A stretch of 64,000 nt of DNA, taken from contig NZ_AULH01000022.1 of the NCBI RefSeq assembly GCF_000425185.1, positions 1-64,000 on the forward strand, in the 5' to 3' direction. This document shows, in pieces, positions 16,467-26,537 of this stretch. The notes beneath the pieces were generated by a model. It did not search any database and was not told the DNA's origin. It was given only the letters and a program-made list of their open reading frames with translations. This DNA comes from Pleomorphomonas koreensis DSM 23070 (GTDB lineage: Bacteria; Pseudomonadota; Alphaproteobacteria; Rhizobiales; Pleomorphomonadaceae). The translations under genes were made by a program, and so were the position numbers. Every line of letters starts with the position of its first letter. The first letter of the stretch is position 1.

Positions 16467-16928
16467 ATGACGACCTATTCGGCGAAGCCGGCGGACATCG
16501 AGAAGAAGTGGGTCTTGATCGACGCCGAAGGCCTCGTGGTCGGCCGCCTCGCGACTGTGATCGCGATGCGCCTCCGCGGCAAGCACAAGGCCACCTACAC
16601 CCCGCACATGGACGACGGCGACAACGTCATCGTCATCAACGCGGACAAGGTGGTGCTGACCGGCCGCAAGTACACCGACAAGACCTACTACTGGCACACC
16701 GGCTACATCGGCGGCATCAAGGAGCGCAAGGCGCGCCAGATCCTCGAAGGCCGCTTCCCGGAGCGCGTGCTCGAGAAGGCCGTCGAGCGCATGATCCCCG
16801 AGGGTCCGCTCGGCCGTCGCCAGCTTTCCAACCTCCGCGTCTACGCCGGTGCCGAGCATCCCCATGCCGCCCAGCAGCCGGAAGTCCTCGACGTCAAGTC
16901 GATGAACAAGATGAACACGAGGCCTTGA
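16467..16928 (+). CDS. rplM: 50S ribosomal protein L13
   Basis: Large-subunit ribosomal protein needed for early 50S assembly. The 153-residue protein has the L13 signature segments [39 protein letters not shown] and [12 protein letters not shown]. The length is normal for alphaproteobacteria. It is followed after three bases by rpsI, the universal rplM-rpsI pair, so both are one transcript from the promoter at 16311-16338. Confidence 0.97.
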   Translation: MTTYSAKPADIEKKWVLIDAEGLVVGRLATVIAMRLRGKHKATYTPHMDDGDNVIVINADKVVLTGRKYTDKTYYWHTGYIGGIKERKARQILEGRFPERVLEKAVERMIPEGPLGRRQLSNLRVYAGAEHPHAAQQPEVLDVKSMNKMNTRP

Positions 16929-16931
16929 TCC

Positions 16932-17408
16932 ATGGCTGAGCTTTCCTCCCTCGCCGAACTCGGCACTGCCGACGTCGCTCCGGTGGCCGAGGCCCCGGTC
17001 CACGTCCAGAAGCTCGACAAGTTCGGCCGCGCCTATGCCACCGGCAAGCGCAAGAACGCCATCGCGCGCGTCTGGGTCAAGCCGGGCTCCGGCAAGATCA
17101 CGGTCAACGGCAAGGAGTTCACGGTCTACTTCGGTCGTCCGGTGCTCCAGATGATCGTCCAGCAGCCGATCTACGCCGCCGCCCGCGACGGCCAGTTCGA
17201 CATCATCGCCACCGTGTCCGGCGGCGGTCTGTCCGGCCAGGCCGGCGCGCTGCGTCACGGCATCTCCAAGGCGCTGACCTACTACGAGCCGGGCCTGCGC
17301 GGCGTGCTCAAGAAGCTCGGCTTCCTGACCCGCGACAGCCGCGTCGTCGAGCGCAAGAAGTACGGCAAGCGCAAGGCTCGCCGCAGCTTCCAGTTCTCGA
17401 AGCGCTGA
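16932..17408 (+). CDS. rpsI: 30S ribosomal protein S9
   Basis: Small-subunit ribosomal protein whose C-terminal tail reaches the P-site tRNA. The 158-residue protein has a short extra N-terminal part (first 35 residues, as in other alphaproteobacteria), then [18 protein letters not shown], the core [19 protein letters not shown], and the basic end [13 protein letters not shown] with the terminal SKR. The start ATG lies three bases after the rplM stop. The transcript ends at the hairpin 17434-17460. Confidence 0.97.
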   Translation: MAELSSLAELGTADVAPVAEAPVHVQKLDKFGRAYATGKRKNAIARVWVKPGSGKITVNGKEFTVYFGRPVLQMIVQQPIYAAARDGQFDIIATVSGGGLSGQAGALRHGISKALTYYEPGLRGVLKKLGFLTRDSRVVERKKYGKRKARRSFQFSKR

Positions 17409-17433
17409 TCCGGCTCTCGGATCGGAATATGGA

Positions 17434-17460
17434 AAGGGCGGTGCCGATGGCGCCGCCCTT
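17434..17460 (+). terminator. Terminator of rplM-rpsI, shared with the convergent pirin gene
   Basis: 12-bp stem (AAGGGCGGTGCC / GGCGCCGCCCTT, one G-U pair) with a GAT loop, followed by CTCGTTT. It lies in the 65-base gap between convergent genes and can serve both directions. Confidence 0.65.
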
Positions 17461-17473
17461 CTCGTTTGGGGGA

Positions 17474-18397
17474 TTACTCCTTCACCCGCAGCCCCGGCGG
17501 ATCGGGCGGCAGCGGGATGAACTCCGTCTCGCCAGCGATCTCCGGGAAGCGGCGGGCGCGCCAGTCGGCCTTGGCCGCCTCGATGCGTTCCCGCGAGGAG
17601 GAGACGAAGTTCCAGTAGATGTGCCGCTTCTCCGGGAAGGGTTCGCCGCCGATCAGCACCAGGCGCGTCGGCTCGGTGGCCGTCAGGATCACCTCGGCGC
17701 CGGGTCGGAAGATGACGAGCTGGTTGGGCGGGAACACGCCGTCCTGCCCCTCGATCGAAACGCCGCCGCTGATCACGTAGGCGCCGCGCTCGATATGGTC
17801 GGGCGGCACCTTGAAGCGCGTGCCGGCATCGAGATGGACGTCGGCATACATCAGGTCGGAATAGACCGGCACCGGCGAGCGCAGGCCGAAGCCGTCGCCG
17901 GCCACCAGCGTCAGCCGCAGGCCGGTGTCGCTGAGGGCGGGCAGGGCGTCCTTGTCGTGATGGCTGAAGCGCGGCGGGATTTCCTCGCTGGTTTTCGGCA
18001 GCGCCACCCAGATCTGCGTGCCGAACAGCCGGCCGCCGGCCGCGTGCACCTCGGTCGGAAAGCGCTCGGAGTGGACAATGCCGTTGCCGGCCGTCATCCA
18101 GTTGACCTCGCCGGCCTTGATCGTCTCCTTGTGGCCGGCGCTGTCGCGATGCACCATTTCGCCGTCGAACAGATAGGTGAGCGTCGAGAGGCCGATATGC
18201 GGGTGCGGCCGCACGTCCTCCGCCTCGCCGGCGCCGAACATCACCGGCCCCATCTGGTCGAAGAAGATGAACGGCCCGACCATGCGCCGCTGCGCCGACG
18301 GCAGCGCCCGGCGAACCTTGAAGCCGCCGAGATCGCGGACGTTCGGCAGCAGGATCTGCTCGATGCGGTCGGTTCCGCCCTTGCCGGGAATGCTCAT
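17474..18397 (-). CDS. Pirin family protein
   Basis: A 307-residue bicupin of the pirin family; members are iron-binding proteins, some with quercetinase activity, others acting as redox or transcription cofactors. The N-terminal cupin carries the metal-binding pattern HPHIGLSTLTYLFDGEMVHRD and, further on, GNGIVHSER, supplying three His and one Glu. The C-terminal cupin has the Pirin_C pattern (RGAYVISGGVSIEGQ). ATG at 18397 follows AGGAAAGGACAAGCC. The substrate is unknown. It is monocistronic, convergent with rpsI, and insulated upstream by a strong minus-strand terminator at 18546-18563. Confidence 0.9.
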   Translation of the reverse strand: MSIPGKGGTDRIEQILLPNVRDLGGFKVRRALPSAQRRMVGPFIFFDQMGPVMFGAGEAEDVRPHPHIGLSTLTYLFDGEMVHRDSAGHKETIKAGEVNWMTAGNGIVHSERFPTEVHAAGGRLFGTQIWVALPKTSEEIPPRFSHHDKDALPALSDTGLRLTLVAGDGFGLRSPVPVYSDLMYADVHLDAGTRFKVPPDHIERGAYVISGGVSIEGQDGVFPPNQLVIFRPGAEVILTATEPTRLVLIGGEPFPEKRHIYWNFVSSSRERIEAAKADWRARRFPEIAGETEFIPLPPDPPGLRVKE

Positions 18398-18533
18398 GGC
18401 TTGTCCTTTCCTGTTTCATAGGGAAAGATACGTGGACAATGGCCTGAACGGTAGTAGCGCTTTATTGAACGGTGTTTTCAAGGTGACGACAACCGCGCCC
18501 GCCGGCAGCAACGACAGGTCTTCCGGCAAGACT

Positions 18534-18563
18534 AAAAATAAAAAAGCAGGGCCGAAGCCCTGC
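18534..18563 (-). terminator. Strong minus-strand terminator with UUCG loop
   Basis: On the minus strand the stem is GCAGGGC / GCCCTGC with a TTCG tetraloop, followed by TTTTTTATTTTTAG. This is the clearest intrinsic terminator in the window. Its upstream partner is not a recognised gene, so it implies a minus-strand transcript, probably an RNA, ending at about 18535. Weak plus-strand function is also possible (CTTTAGTT follows). Confidence 0.65.
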
Positions 18564-18720
18564 CTTTAGTTCCGCGTGTCAGCCCATAAAGCCTACAGAT
18601 CGAAAGACCTCCCAGTCCATCCGCCGGCGGCAGCGATTTCCGCGCCTATATGGGTTTTCCCTCCCAAGACTCAGACCGCGATAACTGGAAAGCACTCTGT
18701 TTTGCCTGTTTCAACGGCTT
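18546..18720 (-). ncRNA. Possible small RNA ending at the UUCG terminator
   Basis: Inferred from the strong terminator. The preceding 100-160 minus-strand bases can fold: CCCATATAG pairs with CTTTATGGG around an interior of about 55 bases. A TTGAAA element near 18712 could serve as a -35. I looked for 6S, SRP, tmRNA and tRNA features and could not match any. The 5' end is a guess. Confidence 0.25.
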
Positions 18721-18961
18721 CATTTACTGAAGCATTTCGTCGTTTGGCTGTGCCGTCCTTGTTTATGGCGGGTACCATACACTGGGTTTTTCGGTTTGTC
18801 ATCCGTTTGTGCAGGCGTTGCATGCGTTCGCGGCAGACCGAAACACGTCGCCCGCGATTGCAGACGCACTCCGGAAATATCGCCATATCAATAACTTGTC
18901 GGAAATCTCTGGATCGGTTCCGGACTGGTCTGCTATCCGTGGTTTATATCATAGACTAAAG
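18590..18961 (+). pseudogene. Interrupted reading frame, possible gene remnant
   Basis: In one plus-strand frame the region reads in a protein-like way: RPPSPSAGGSDFRAYMGF, then DRDNWKALCFACFNGFIY, a TGA stop at 18728-18730, then VLVYGGYHTLGFSVCHPF, DALRKYRHINNLSEI and DWSAIRGLYHRLKS before a TAG at 18959-18961. I do not recognise a family. The low GC and the internal stop suggest a decayed or transferred gene, or two small ORFs, but chance is not excluded. Confidence 0.22.
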
Positions 18962-19078
18962 TCATAGCGGACGGGGGACGCGGCATTGCTTTCGTCCGGT
19001 CGGTGACCGATCGGTCTTGTTTTTTCGGGGTCGATGCGCTTTGAGTAGCGCGCTCACCCCAATGCGCGAGAGGATTCC

Positions 19079-20401
19079 ATGCGTCTCAGCCGGTATTTCC
19101 TGCCCATTCTCAAAGAGGCACCCAAGGAGGCCGAGATCGTCTCGCACCGCCTGATGCTGCGCGCCGGCATGATGCGCCAGCAGAACGCCGGCATCTATTC
19201 CTGGCTGCCGCTCGGCCTCAAGGTGCTGAAGAAGATCGAGGAGATCGTCCGCGAGGAGCAGAACCGCTCCGGCGCCGTCGAGATCCTGATGCCGTCGATC
19301 CAGCCGGCCGATCTCTGGCGCGAGAGCGGCCGCTACGACGCCTACGGCAAGGAGATGCTGCGCATCGTCGACCGGCACGAGCGCGAGATGCTCTACGGCC
19401 CGACGGCCGAGGAGGTGGTCACCGACATCTTCCGCACCTATGTGCGCTCCTACCGCGACCTGCCGCTCAACCTCTACAATATCCAGTGGAAGTTCCGCGA
19501 TGAGGTGCGTCCGCGCTTCGGCGTGATGCGCGGCCGCGAGTTCCTGATGAAGGACGCCTATTCCTTCGACGTCGACCAGGCCGGCGCGCTGCGCGCCTAT
19601 CACAAGATGTTCGTCGCCTATCTCAGGACCTACAAGCGGCTCGGCCTCACCGCCATCCCGATGCGCGCCGACACCGGTCCCATCGGCGGCAAGCTCAGCC
19701 ACGAGTTCATCATCCTCGCCTCGACCGGCGAGAGCGCCGTGTTCTGCGACAAGGACCTGCTCGATCTGCCGGTGCCCGGCGACGACGTCGACTTCGACGC
19801 CGATCTCTCGCCGGTCGTCGATGCCTTCACCAGCCGCTACGCCGCCACCGACGAGATGCACGACGAAGCCGCCTTCGCGGCGCTGCCCGAGGAGCGGCGC
19901 GTTTCGGCCCGCGGCATCGAGGTTGGCCACATCTTCTCCTTCGGCACCAAATATTCCGAGCCGATGGGCGCCAGGGTGGCTATGGCCGACGGCAGCGAGC
20001 AGCCGGTGATCATGGGTTCCTACGGCATCGGCGTGTCGCGGCTGATCGGTGCCATCATCGAGGCGAGCCACGACGACGCCGGCATCATCTGGCCGGAGAG
20101 CGTCGCGCCGTTCGGCGCCGGCATCGTCAGCCTGCGTTCCGATGACGCGGCCGTGACGGCGGCCTGCGAGAGCGCCTACGAGCAGCTCGCCAACGCCGGC
20201 AAGGACCCGCTCTACGACGACACCGCCGCCCGGCCGGGCGCCAAGTTCGCCTCCATGGACCTGATCGGCCTGCCATGGCAGATCATTGTCGGTCCGAAGG
20301 GCCTTGCCGACGGCGTCGTCGAACTGAAGCGGCGCGCCACCGGCGAGAAGGCGCTGGTGTCGCTGGAATCGGCGGTCGCCCGCGTCACAGAAAAGGCCTG
20401 A
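19079..20401 (+). CDS. proS: Prolyl-tRNA synthetase
   Basis: Class II aminoacyl-tRNA synthetase that charges tRNA(Pro) (EC 6.1.1.15). The 440-residue protein is the short alphaproteobacterial type without the internal editing (INS) domain: motif 1 lies in [13 protein letters not shown], motif 2 is [19 protein letters not shown] from residue 139, motif 3 is [14 protein letters not shown] from about 313. Between motifs 2 and 3 only about 150 residues remain, too few for the editing domain of the long bacterial form, as is usual in this class of bacteria. The C-terminal anticodon-binding domain follows ([16 protein letters not shown]). ATG at 19079 follows AGAGGATTCC. It precedes lolC by 187 bases, a common alphaproteobacterial gene order. 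Confidence 0.96.
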   Translation: MRLSRYFLPILKEAPKEAEIVSHRLMLRAGMMRQQNAGIYSWLPLGLKVLKKIEEIVREEQNRSGAVEILMPSIQPADLWRESGRYDAYGKEMLRIVDRHEREMLYGPTAEEVVTDIFRTYVRSYRDLPLNLYNIQWKFRDEVRPRFGVMRGREFLMKDAYSFDVDQAGALRAYHKMFVAYLRTYKRLGLTAIPMRADTGPIGGKLSHEFIILASTGESAVFCDKDLLDLPVPGDDVDFDADLSPVVDAFTSRYAATDEMHDEAAFAALPEERRVSARGIEVGHIFSFGTKYSEPMGARVAMADGSEQPVIMGSYGIGVSRLIGAIIEASHDDAGIIWPESVAPFGAGIVSLRSDDAAVTAACESAYEQLANAGKDPLYDDTAARPGAKFASMDLIGLPWQIIVGPKGLADGVVELKRRATGEKALVSLESAVARVTEKA

Positions 20402-20588
20402 TTGTCGCGGAAGAGGGGCGGCAAGCTGCCGCTCCTCCGACAGCGCTCCTCGATTCCGTCTGGATAACGCCGACGGGACGCCATGCCGTCGGAAGGAATT
20501 TGCTAGTCTCGCGCGGTGGCCGCGAGTCGACGGGCGACTCTGGCGGCCGCGGCGTTCCGGCGTTCGGCCGGCATTTGGAGGTCTTTGG

Positions 20589-21857
20589 ATGAGCGAGGCG
20601 AAAGCGGGGCGTCCCTTCGCCCCCTTCGAGTGGAAACTGGCCGGCCGCTATCTGAGGTCCCGTCGCAAGGAAGCCTTCATCTCGGTGATCGCCGGCTTTT
20701 CCTTCGTCGGCATCATGCTGGGCGTCGCCACGCTGATCATCGTCATGGCGGTGATGAACGGTTTCCGCGGCCAGTTGATGGAGAAGATCCTCGGCATCAA
20801 CGGCCACGCCGTCATCCAGCCGATCGACAGCCCGCTCACCGACTACGCCTCGGTGGCCGACCGCATCGCCGGCATCGACGGCGTCCGGCTGGCCATGCCG
20901 TTCGTCGAGGGCCAGGTGCTGGCCTCCGGCCCGTCCGGCGCATTCGGCGTGCTGGTGCGCGGCGTGCGCAGCGCCGATCTCCAGAAGCTGCCGCTCGTCT
21001 ACGACACGGTGCAGGTCGGCACCTTCGACAAGTTCGACGACGGCATCGGCGTCGCCATCGGCCAGCGCCTTGCCGAGAGTCTCGGCGTGACGGTCGGCGA
21101 CAAGATCACCCTGGTCAGCCCCAAGGGCAACGTCACGGCGCTTGGCACCACGCCGCGCGTAAAAGCCTATCCGGTGGCCGCCATCTTCAAGATCGGCATG
21201 AGCGAATACGACGGCACCTTCGTGTTCATGCCGATCGCCGAGGCGCAGAAATACTTCATGATGGAGGACAAGGTCACGGCCATCGACGTGTTCGTCGACC
21301 GGCCCGACGACATCGGCACCCTCAAGGAGAAGATGACCATCGACGCCGGCCGTCCGGTGCTGATCACCGACTGGCGGCAGCGCAACGTCACCTTCTTCTC
21401 GGCGCTGGAGGTCGAGCGCAACGTCATGTTCATGATCCTGACGCTGATCGTGCTGGTGGCGGCGCTCAACATCGTCTCCGGCATGACCATGCTGGTCAAG
21501 GACAAGAGCCACGACATCGCCATCCTCAGGACCATGGGCGCCAGCCGCGGCTCCATCCTGCGCGTGTTCCTGATCACCGGTTCGGCGATCGGCTTCGCCG
21601 GCACGGTGGCCGGCTTCGGGCTCGGCCTGCTGGTCTGCCTCAACATCGAGAAGATCCGCCAGTTCGTCTCCTGGCTGACCTCGACCGAGCTGTTCTCGCC
21701 CGAACTCTACTATCTCAGCCAGCTGCCGGCCGACATGCAGATGCACGAGACGATCAGCGTGCTGATCATGGCGCTGGTGCTGTCGTTCGCCGCCACCATC
21801 TACCCCGCCTGGAAGGCGGCCCGTCTCGATCCCGTCGACGCGCTGAGGTACGAGTGA
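20589..21857 (+). CDS. lolC: Lipoprotein-releasing ABC transporter permease LolC/LolE type
   Basis: Inner-membrane permease of the Lol system, which extracts outer-membrane-destined lipoproteins from the inner membrane and hands them to LolA. The 422-residue protein has the MacB/LolC layout: N-terminal [25 protein letters not shown] with the first helix, a large periplasmic domain (about residues 50-270), and three C-terminal helices with [20 protein letters not shown], the FtsX-like coupling motif. Alphaproteobacteria typically have one such permease acting as a homodimer with LolD, and only one is seen here. ATG at 20589 follows GGAGGTCTTTGG. The stop overlaps the lolD start (TGATG). Confidence 0.92.
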   Translation: MSEAKAGRPFAPFEWKLAGRYLRSRRKEAFISVIAGFSFVGIMLGVATLIIVMAVMNGFRGQLMEKILGINGHAVIQPIDSPLTDYASVADRIAGIDGVRLAMPFVEGQVLASGPSGAFGVLVRGVRSADLQKLPLVYDTVQVGTFDKFDDGIGVAIGQRLAESLGVTVGDKITLVSPKGNVTALGTTPRVKAYPVAAIFKIGMSEYDGTFVFMPIAEAQKYFMMEDKVTAIDVFVDRPDDIGTLKEKMTIDAGRPVLITDWRQRNVTFFSALEVERNVMFMILTLIVLVAALNIVSGMTMLVKDKSHDIAILRTMGASRGSILRVFLITGSAIGFAGTVAGFGLGLLVCLNIEKIRQFVSWLTSTELFSPELYYLSQLPADMQMHETISVLIMALVLSFAATIYPAWKAARLDPVDALRYE

Positions 21858-22570
21858 TGCCGGCCATCGAAACCCTGATCACCGGCGTGGAAGATCCGGT
21901 CCTGAAGCTGGTCGGCATCGAGAAGTCCTACAAGGAGGGCACCGGTACGCTGCCGATCCTCCGTGGCTGCGATTTCAACCTGTTCGCCGGCGAACTGACG
22001 GCGCTGGTCGCCCCGTCGGGTGCCGGCAAGTCGACGCTCTTGCACATCACCGGCCTTCTGGAGAAGCCGGACGCCGGCGACATCGTCATCGGCGGCAATG
22101 CCTGCGGCAAGCTCGACGACGCCACCCGCACCCGCCTGCGCCGCACCGAGATCGGCTTCGTCTACCAGTTTCATCATCTGCTGCCGGAGTTCACCGCGCT
22201 TGAGAACCTGATGATGCCGCAGATGATCGCCGGCCTCGACAAGAAGGAAGCGGCCAAGCGCGGCCACGATCTCCTCGCCTACATGCGGCTCGACAAGCGG
22301 GCCACGCACCTGCCGTCGCAGCTGTCCGGCGGCGAGCGGCAGCGCGTCGCCATCGCCCGCGCCGTCGCCAACGCGCCCAAGGTGCTGCTCGCCGACGAAC
22401 CGACCGGCAACCTCGACCCCAAGACCTCGCATTACGTGTTCGACGCGCTGGCGGCGCTGGTCAGGGCCACCGGCCTTGCCGCCATCATCGCCACCCACAA
22501 CATGGCGCTGGCCGAGCGCATGGATCGGCGCATCACCCTCGACGAGGGGCGCATCGTCGAACTCGAGTAG
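21857..22570 (+). CDS. lolD: Lipoprotein-releasing ABC transporter ATP-binding protein LolD
   Basis: ATPase that drives lipoprotein release through LolC. The 237-residue protein has Walker [10 protein letters not shown] at 52-60, signature [14 protein letters not shown], Walker [13 protein letters not shown] and the H-loop in [13 protein letters not shown]. The [16 protein letters not shown] segment after the Q-loop is diagnostic of LolD. The start overlaps the lolC stop by one base, so the two are translated as a coupled pair. Confidence 0.95.
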   Translation: MPAIETLITGVEDPVLKLVGIEKSYKEGTGTLPILRGCDFNLFAGELTALVAPSGAGKSTLLHITGLLEKPDAGDIVIGGNACGKLDDATRTRLRRTEIGFVYQFHHLLPEFTALENLMMPQMIAGLDKKEAAKRGHDLLAYMRLDKRATHLPSQLSGGERQRVAIARAVANAPKVLLADEPTGNLDPKTSHYVFDALAALVRATGLAAIIATHNMALAERMDRRITLDEGRIVELE

Positions 22571-22598
22571 CGCCCAGAGCCTTTCCGGAGAAGCTTCC

Positions 22599-23462
22599 AT
22601 GACCTCGCGCATTACCTACGTCAACGGGCGTTATGTTCCCTCGCGCGAGGCCGTCGTCAGCGTCGAGGATCGCGGCAACCAGTTCGCCGACGCCGTCTAC
22701 GAGGCCTGCCAGATCAAGGACGGCGCCATCATCGACCTCAGCCGCCACCTCGACCGGCTCGACCGCTCGCTGTCCGAGCTGCGCATTGCAGCGCCGATGA
22801 GCCGGGCGGCCATGACCCACGTGCTGCGCCAGGTGGCGCGCCGCAATCGCGTCGCGAACGGCTACGTCTACTGGCAGATTTCGCGCGGCGCCGCGCCGCG
22901 CGACCATGCCTTCCCCGAGAATGCCGCGCCGACCTTCACGGCGACCGCCAAGTCGATCGATGTCGCCGCCGTGGCGGCCCGCTACGAGAAGGGCGTGCCG
23001 GTGATCACCATTCCCGACAATCGCTGGGAGCGCGTCGACATCAAGACGGTCGGCCTGTTGCCCAACGCGCTCGCCAAGCAGGCGGCGCGCGAGGCGGGCG
23101 CCTTCGAGGCGGTGTTCGTCGACGCCGACGGCCATGTGACGGAGGGATCGTCCGCCAACGTCTGGATCGTCGACGGGGAAGGGCGGCTCGTCACGCGGCC
23201 GGCCGATCGCGGCATCCTGCGCGGCATCACCCGTTCCGTGCTGATCGAGGTGGCCGCCGCCGAGGGCGTGCCGGTCGTCGAGCGGCGCTTCACGGTGGCC
23301 GAGATGAAGGCGGCGCGCGAGGTGTTCCTCACTTCGGCCGGCGCGACGCTCTGCCCGGTGATCAGCGTCGACGGCGAGACGGTGGCCAACGGCGTGCCGG
23401 GCAGCATCGCCGCCCGCCTCAGGCGGCGCTTCCACGACATCGCCGAGAAGACGCCGATCTAG
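22599..23462 (+). CDS. dat: D-amino-acid transaminase-like PLP enzyme
   Basis: Fold-type IV pyridoxal-phosphate aminotransferase, most like D-alanine transaminase (EC 2.6.1.21), which supplies D-glutamate or D-alanine for the cell wall. The 287-residue protein has VNGRYVPSREAVVSVEDRG at the start, the PLP lysine K149 in RVDIKTVGLLPN, EAVFVDADGHVTEGSSANVWIV (the TEGSSAN substrate loop), RGITRSVLIEVA (phosphate site) and FLTSAGATLCPV. Branched-chain aminotransferase (IlvE) and aminodeoxychorismate lyase share the fold; DIKTVGLLPN favours Dat. The start at 22599 is 28 bases after lolD, preceded by CCGGAGAAGC, so it may be in the lol transcript. Confidence 0.85.
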   Translation: MTSRITYVNGRYVPSREAVVSVEDRGNQFADAVYEACQIKDGAIIDLSRHLDRLDRSLSELRIAAPMSRAAMTHVLRQVARRNRVANGYVYWQISRGAAPRDHAFPENAAPTFTATAKSIDVAAVAARYEKGVPVITIPDNRWERVDIKTVGLLPNALAKQAAREAGAFEAVFVDADGHVTEGSSANVWIVDGEGRLVTRPADRGILRGITRSVLIEVAAAEGVPVVERRFTVAEMKAAREVFLTSAGATLCPVISVDGETVANGVPGSIAARLRRRFHDIAEKTPI

Positions 23463-23738
23463 GGAATGGTCCCGAGCCGCCGGCTGGCCGGCGATCGAGG
23501 TTGGACGGAAAGCGGCGATCGACGAACGCAAGCCGATTTGACGGCTTGCATCGCCGTAGGCAAAATTGTCACATGCTTTGTCAAACACGGATAGGACGAA
23601 CGTACCGACCGTGACACGCGCGCGAAATGGACTGGTAATTGCCGGCGCGCCCGGCGTAACCATAAGCTGGCGACGCGCGGGTGTCGCTCAGGGCGTTTGC
23701 CCCTTAACAAAAAAACGAAGTCGAAAAGGCCGGATAAA

Positions 23739-23981
23739 ATGGCGGACAGAGCCCAGAACCTTCAGGACACTTTTCTCAATCATGTCCGTAAGAACAAGAT
23801 ATCACTCACGATTTTTCTGATCAACGGCGTCAAGCTGCAAGGCGTCGTCACCTGGTTCGATAACTTCTGCGTCCTCCTCAGGCGCGACGGGCACTCCCAG
23901 CTCGTCTACAAGCACGCCATCTCGACCATCATGCCGGCGCAGCCGCTGGCCCTTTTCGAGGGGAGCGAGGAACCGAACTGA
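23739..23981 (+). CDS. hfq: RNA chaperone Hfq
   Basis: Sm-like hexameric RNA chaperone that mediates small-RNA regulation. The 80-residue protein has the distal and proximal site residues QNLQD at 6-10, [22 protein letters not shown] and the YKH motif at 57-59, with a short C-terminal tail as in other alphaproteobacteria. The start at 23739 gives MADRAQ, the usual N-terminus; a longer frame upstream adds 14 basic residues with no conservation. The ribosome site is AAGGCCGGAT. It is paired with hflX 108 bases downstream, the classic hfq-hflX order. Confidence 0.97.
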   Translation: MADRAQNLQDTFLNHVRKNKISLTIFLINGVKLQGVVTWFDNFCVLLRRDGHSQLVYKHAISTIMPAQPLALFEGSEEPN

Positions 23982-24089
23982 GTCCGGCTGGTTCCGTAGA
24001 TGTCCGTCGGCGGCGGTTCGTGCCGCCGGCCGGCGGGCCATCCGGAACGTGCATTTCGGCCGCGCCGGACGCGGCCCGCGGGAGGTTAA

Positions 24090-25487
<1,398 letters not shown>

Positions 25488-25581
25488 CGGATGAGCGACA
25501 AGTTTTGCAACCCGAATGGCGAATCGCGGGTTCATCGGGTTGACTGAACCGCCATCGGAGACTCAGCAGAAAGTGGAGATC

Positions 25582-26283
25582 ATGAATCGACCGTCCAGGC
25601 GCGCGTTTCTCGCCGCAACGCTCCCCCTTGCGCTTGCCGCTTGCGTCACCAGCCCCGGCACGCCCGCGATGCCGCCGATCATCGATCCGTCGAAGCCGAA
25701 GCATTATCCCCGGCCGTCCGCCGACTACGTGATGATGTACGGCGAGATACACGACGGCGGCTTCATCGTGCCGGCCGTCGATCTCACCCGCGTCAACCCG
25801 TCCTTCCTGCGCCGGGAGGTCTTCTACGACACCCTGGAGCCGGCCGGCACCATCGTCGTCGACACGCCGGCCCGCTATCTCTACCTGGTGCTGGGCGACG
25901 GCCGGGCCATCCGCTACGGCATCGGCGTCGGCCGCGAGGGCTTCGCCTGGGACGGCGCCGCCGTCATCCGCCGCAAGGCCGCGTGGCCGTCCTGGCATCC
26001 GCCGGTGGAGATGCAGGCGCGCGATGCCAAGGCGCGGAAATGGGCCGGCGGCATGCCCGGCGGGCCGGACAATCCGCTCGGCGCCCGCGCCTTGTATCTC
26101 TACCAGGGCAACGTGGACACGCTCTACCGAATCCACGGCACCTCGGAGCCGTGGACGATCGGCAGCAACGTCTCCTCCGGCTGCATCCGCATGATCAACC
26201 AGGACGCCATCGACCTGTTCAATCGCGTGCCGGTCGGTACCGTCGTCGAGGTGCTGGGCGTGGCGGTGCCCCCCGTCGTCTGA
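25582..26283 (+). CDS. L,D-transpeptidase, YkuD domain, lipoprotein-like
   Basis: A 233-residue cell-envelope enzyme that forms L,D (3-3) peptidoglycan cross-links or attaches proteins to peptidoglycan. The N-terminus combines a twin-arginine-like SRRAFLAA, a hydrophobic stretch and a lipobox LALAAC with Cys21, so it may be a lipoprotein; which signal is used cannot be told. The YkuD domain starts near VVDTPARYLYLVLGDG and carries the catalytic set H185 (IHGT) and C201 in SSGCIRM, an H-X15-C spacing. ATG at 25582 follows GTGGAGATC. Its transcript ends at the UUCG hairpin 26291-26312. ErfK/YbiS/YnhG-type enzymes are the closest description. Confidence 0.88.
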   Translation: MNRPSRRAFLAATLPLALAACVTSPGTPAMPPIIDPSKPKHYPRPSADYVMMYGEIHDGGFIVPAVDLTRVNPSFLRREVFYDTLEPAGTIVVDTPARYLYLVLGDGRAIRYGIGVGREGFAWDGAAVIRRKAAWPSWHPPVEMQARDAKARKWAGGMPGGPDNPLGARALYLYQGNVDTLYRIHGTSEPWTIGSNVSSGCIRMINQDAIDLFNRVPVGTVVEVLGVAVPPVV

Positions 26284-26290
26284 TCCCGGC

Positions 26291-26312
26291 GCGCCCCGCT
26301 TCGGCGGGGCGC
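26291..26312 (+). terminator. Terminator after the L,D-transpeptidase gene
   Basis: Perfect 9-bp stem GCGCCCCGC / GCGGGGCGC with a TTCG tetraloop, seven bases after the stop; a TTTT tract follows after GCTGCGGCGC's short spacer. Confidence 0.6.
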
Positions 26313-26537
26313 TGCGGCGCTTTTCGTCAAGAGTTTGAATTCCTTCGAGAGCCGAAATAGGGGGAAGACAAATTAACCCTGCCGCGCCATAGTGCCCTCG
26401 CGTCTAGGCCATGTAAGGCGGTCGGGGGCCGGGAGATGAAGCGCCCGCCGTCCGCCTCTGGTTCCGTTCCGGGCCGGTAAAACCGGCCATGCCATCGACG
26501 GAACCGGGCCGACGGAGGACAAGCCGGGAGGACACGC

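Larger units (their letters stand above)
18398..19078. other. Unexplained low-GC intergenic region
   Basis: 681 bases with no firm gene. GC drops well below the surrounding coding DNA between about 18590 and 18960. It contains a strong terminator-like hairpin with its T-run on the minus strand (18546-18563), although no minus-strand gene lies upstream of it, and a plus-strand reading frame (18590-18961) interrupted by one TGA. The proS promoter must lie in the last 120 bases before 19079. Confidence 0.5.

Noticed and set aside
18534-18720. Possible 6S, SRP, tmRNA or tRNA in the minus-strand transcript
   Set aside because: I looked for the conserved loops of each and found none, so the RNA is reported without a family.
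18576-18959. 127-codon uninterrupted plus-strand frame before proS
   Set aside because: The uninterrupted frame does not read like a protein; a neighbouring frame with one internal stop looks better, so that one is reported as a possible remnant.
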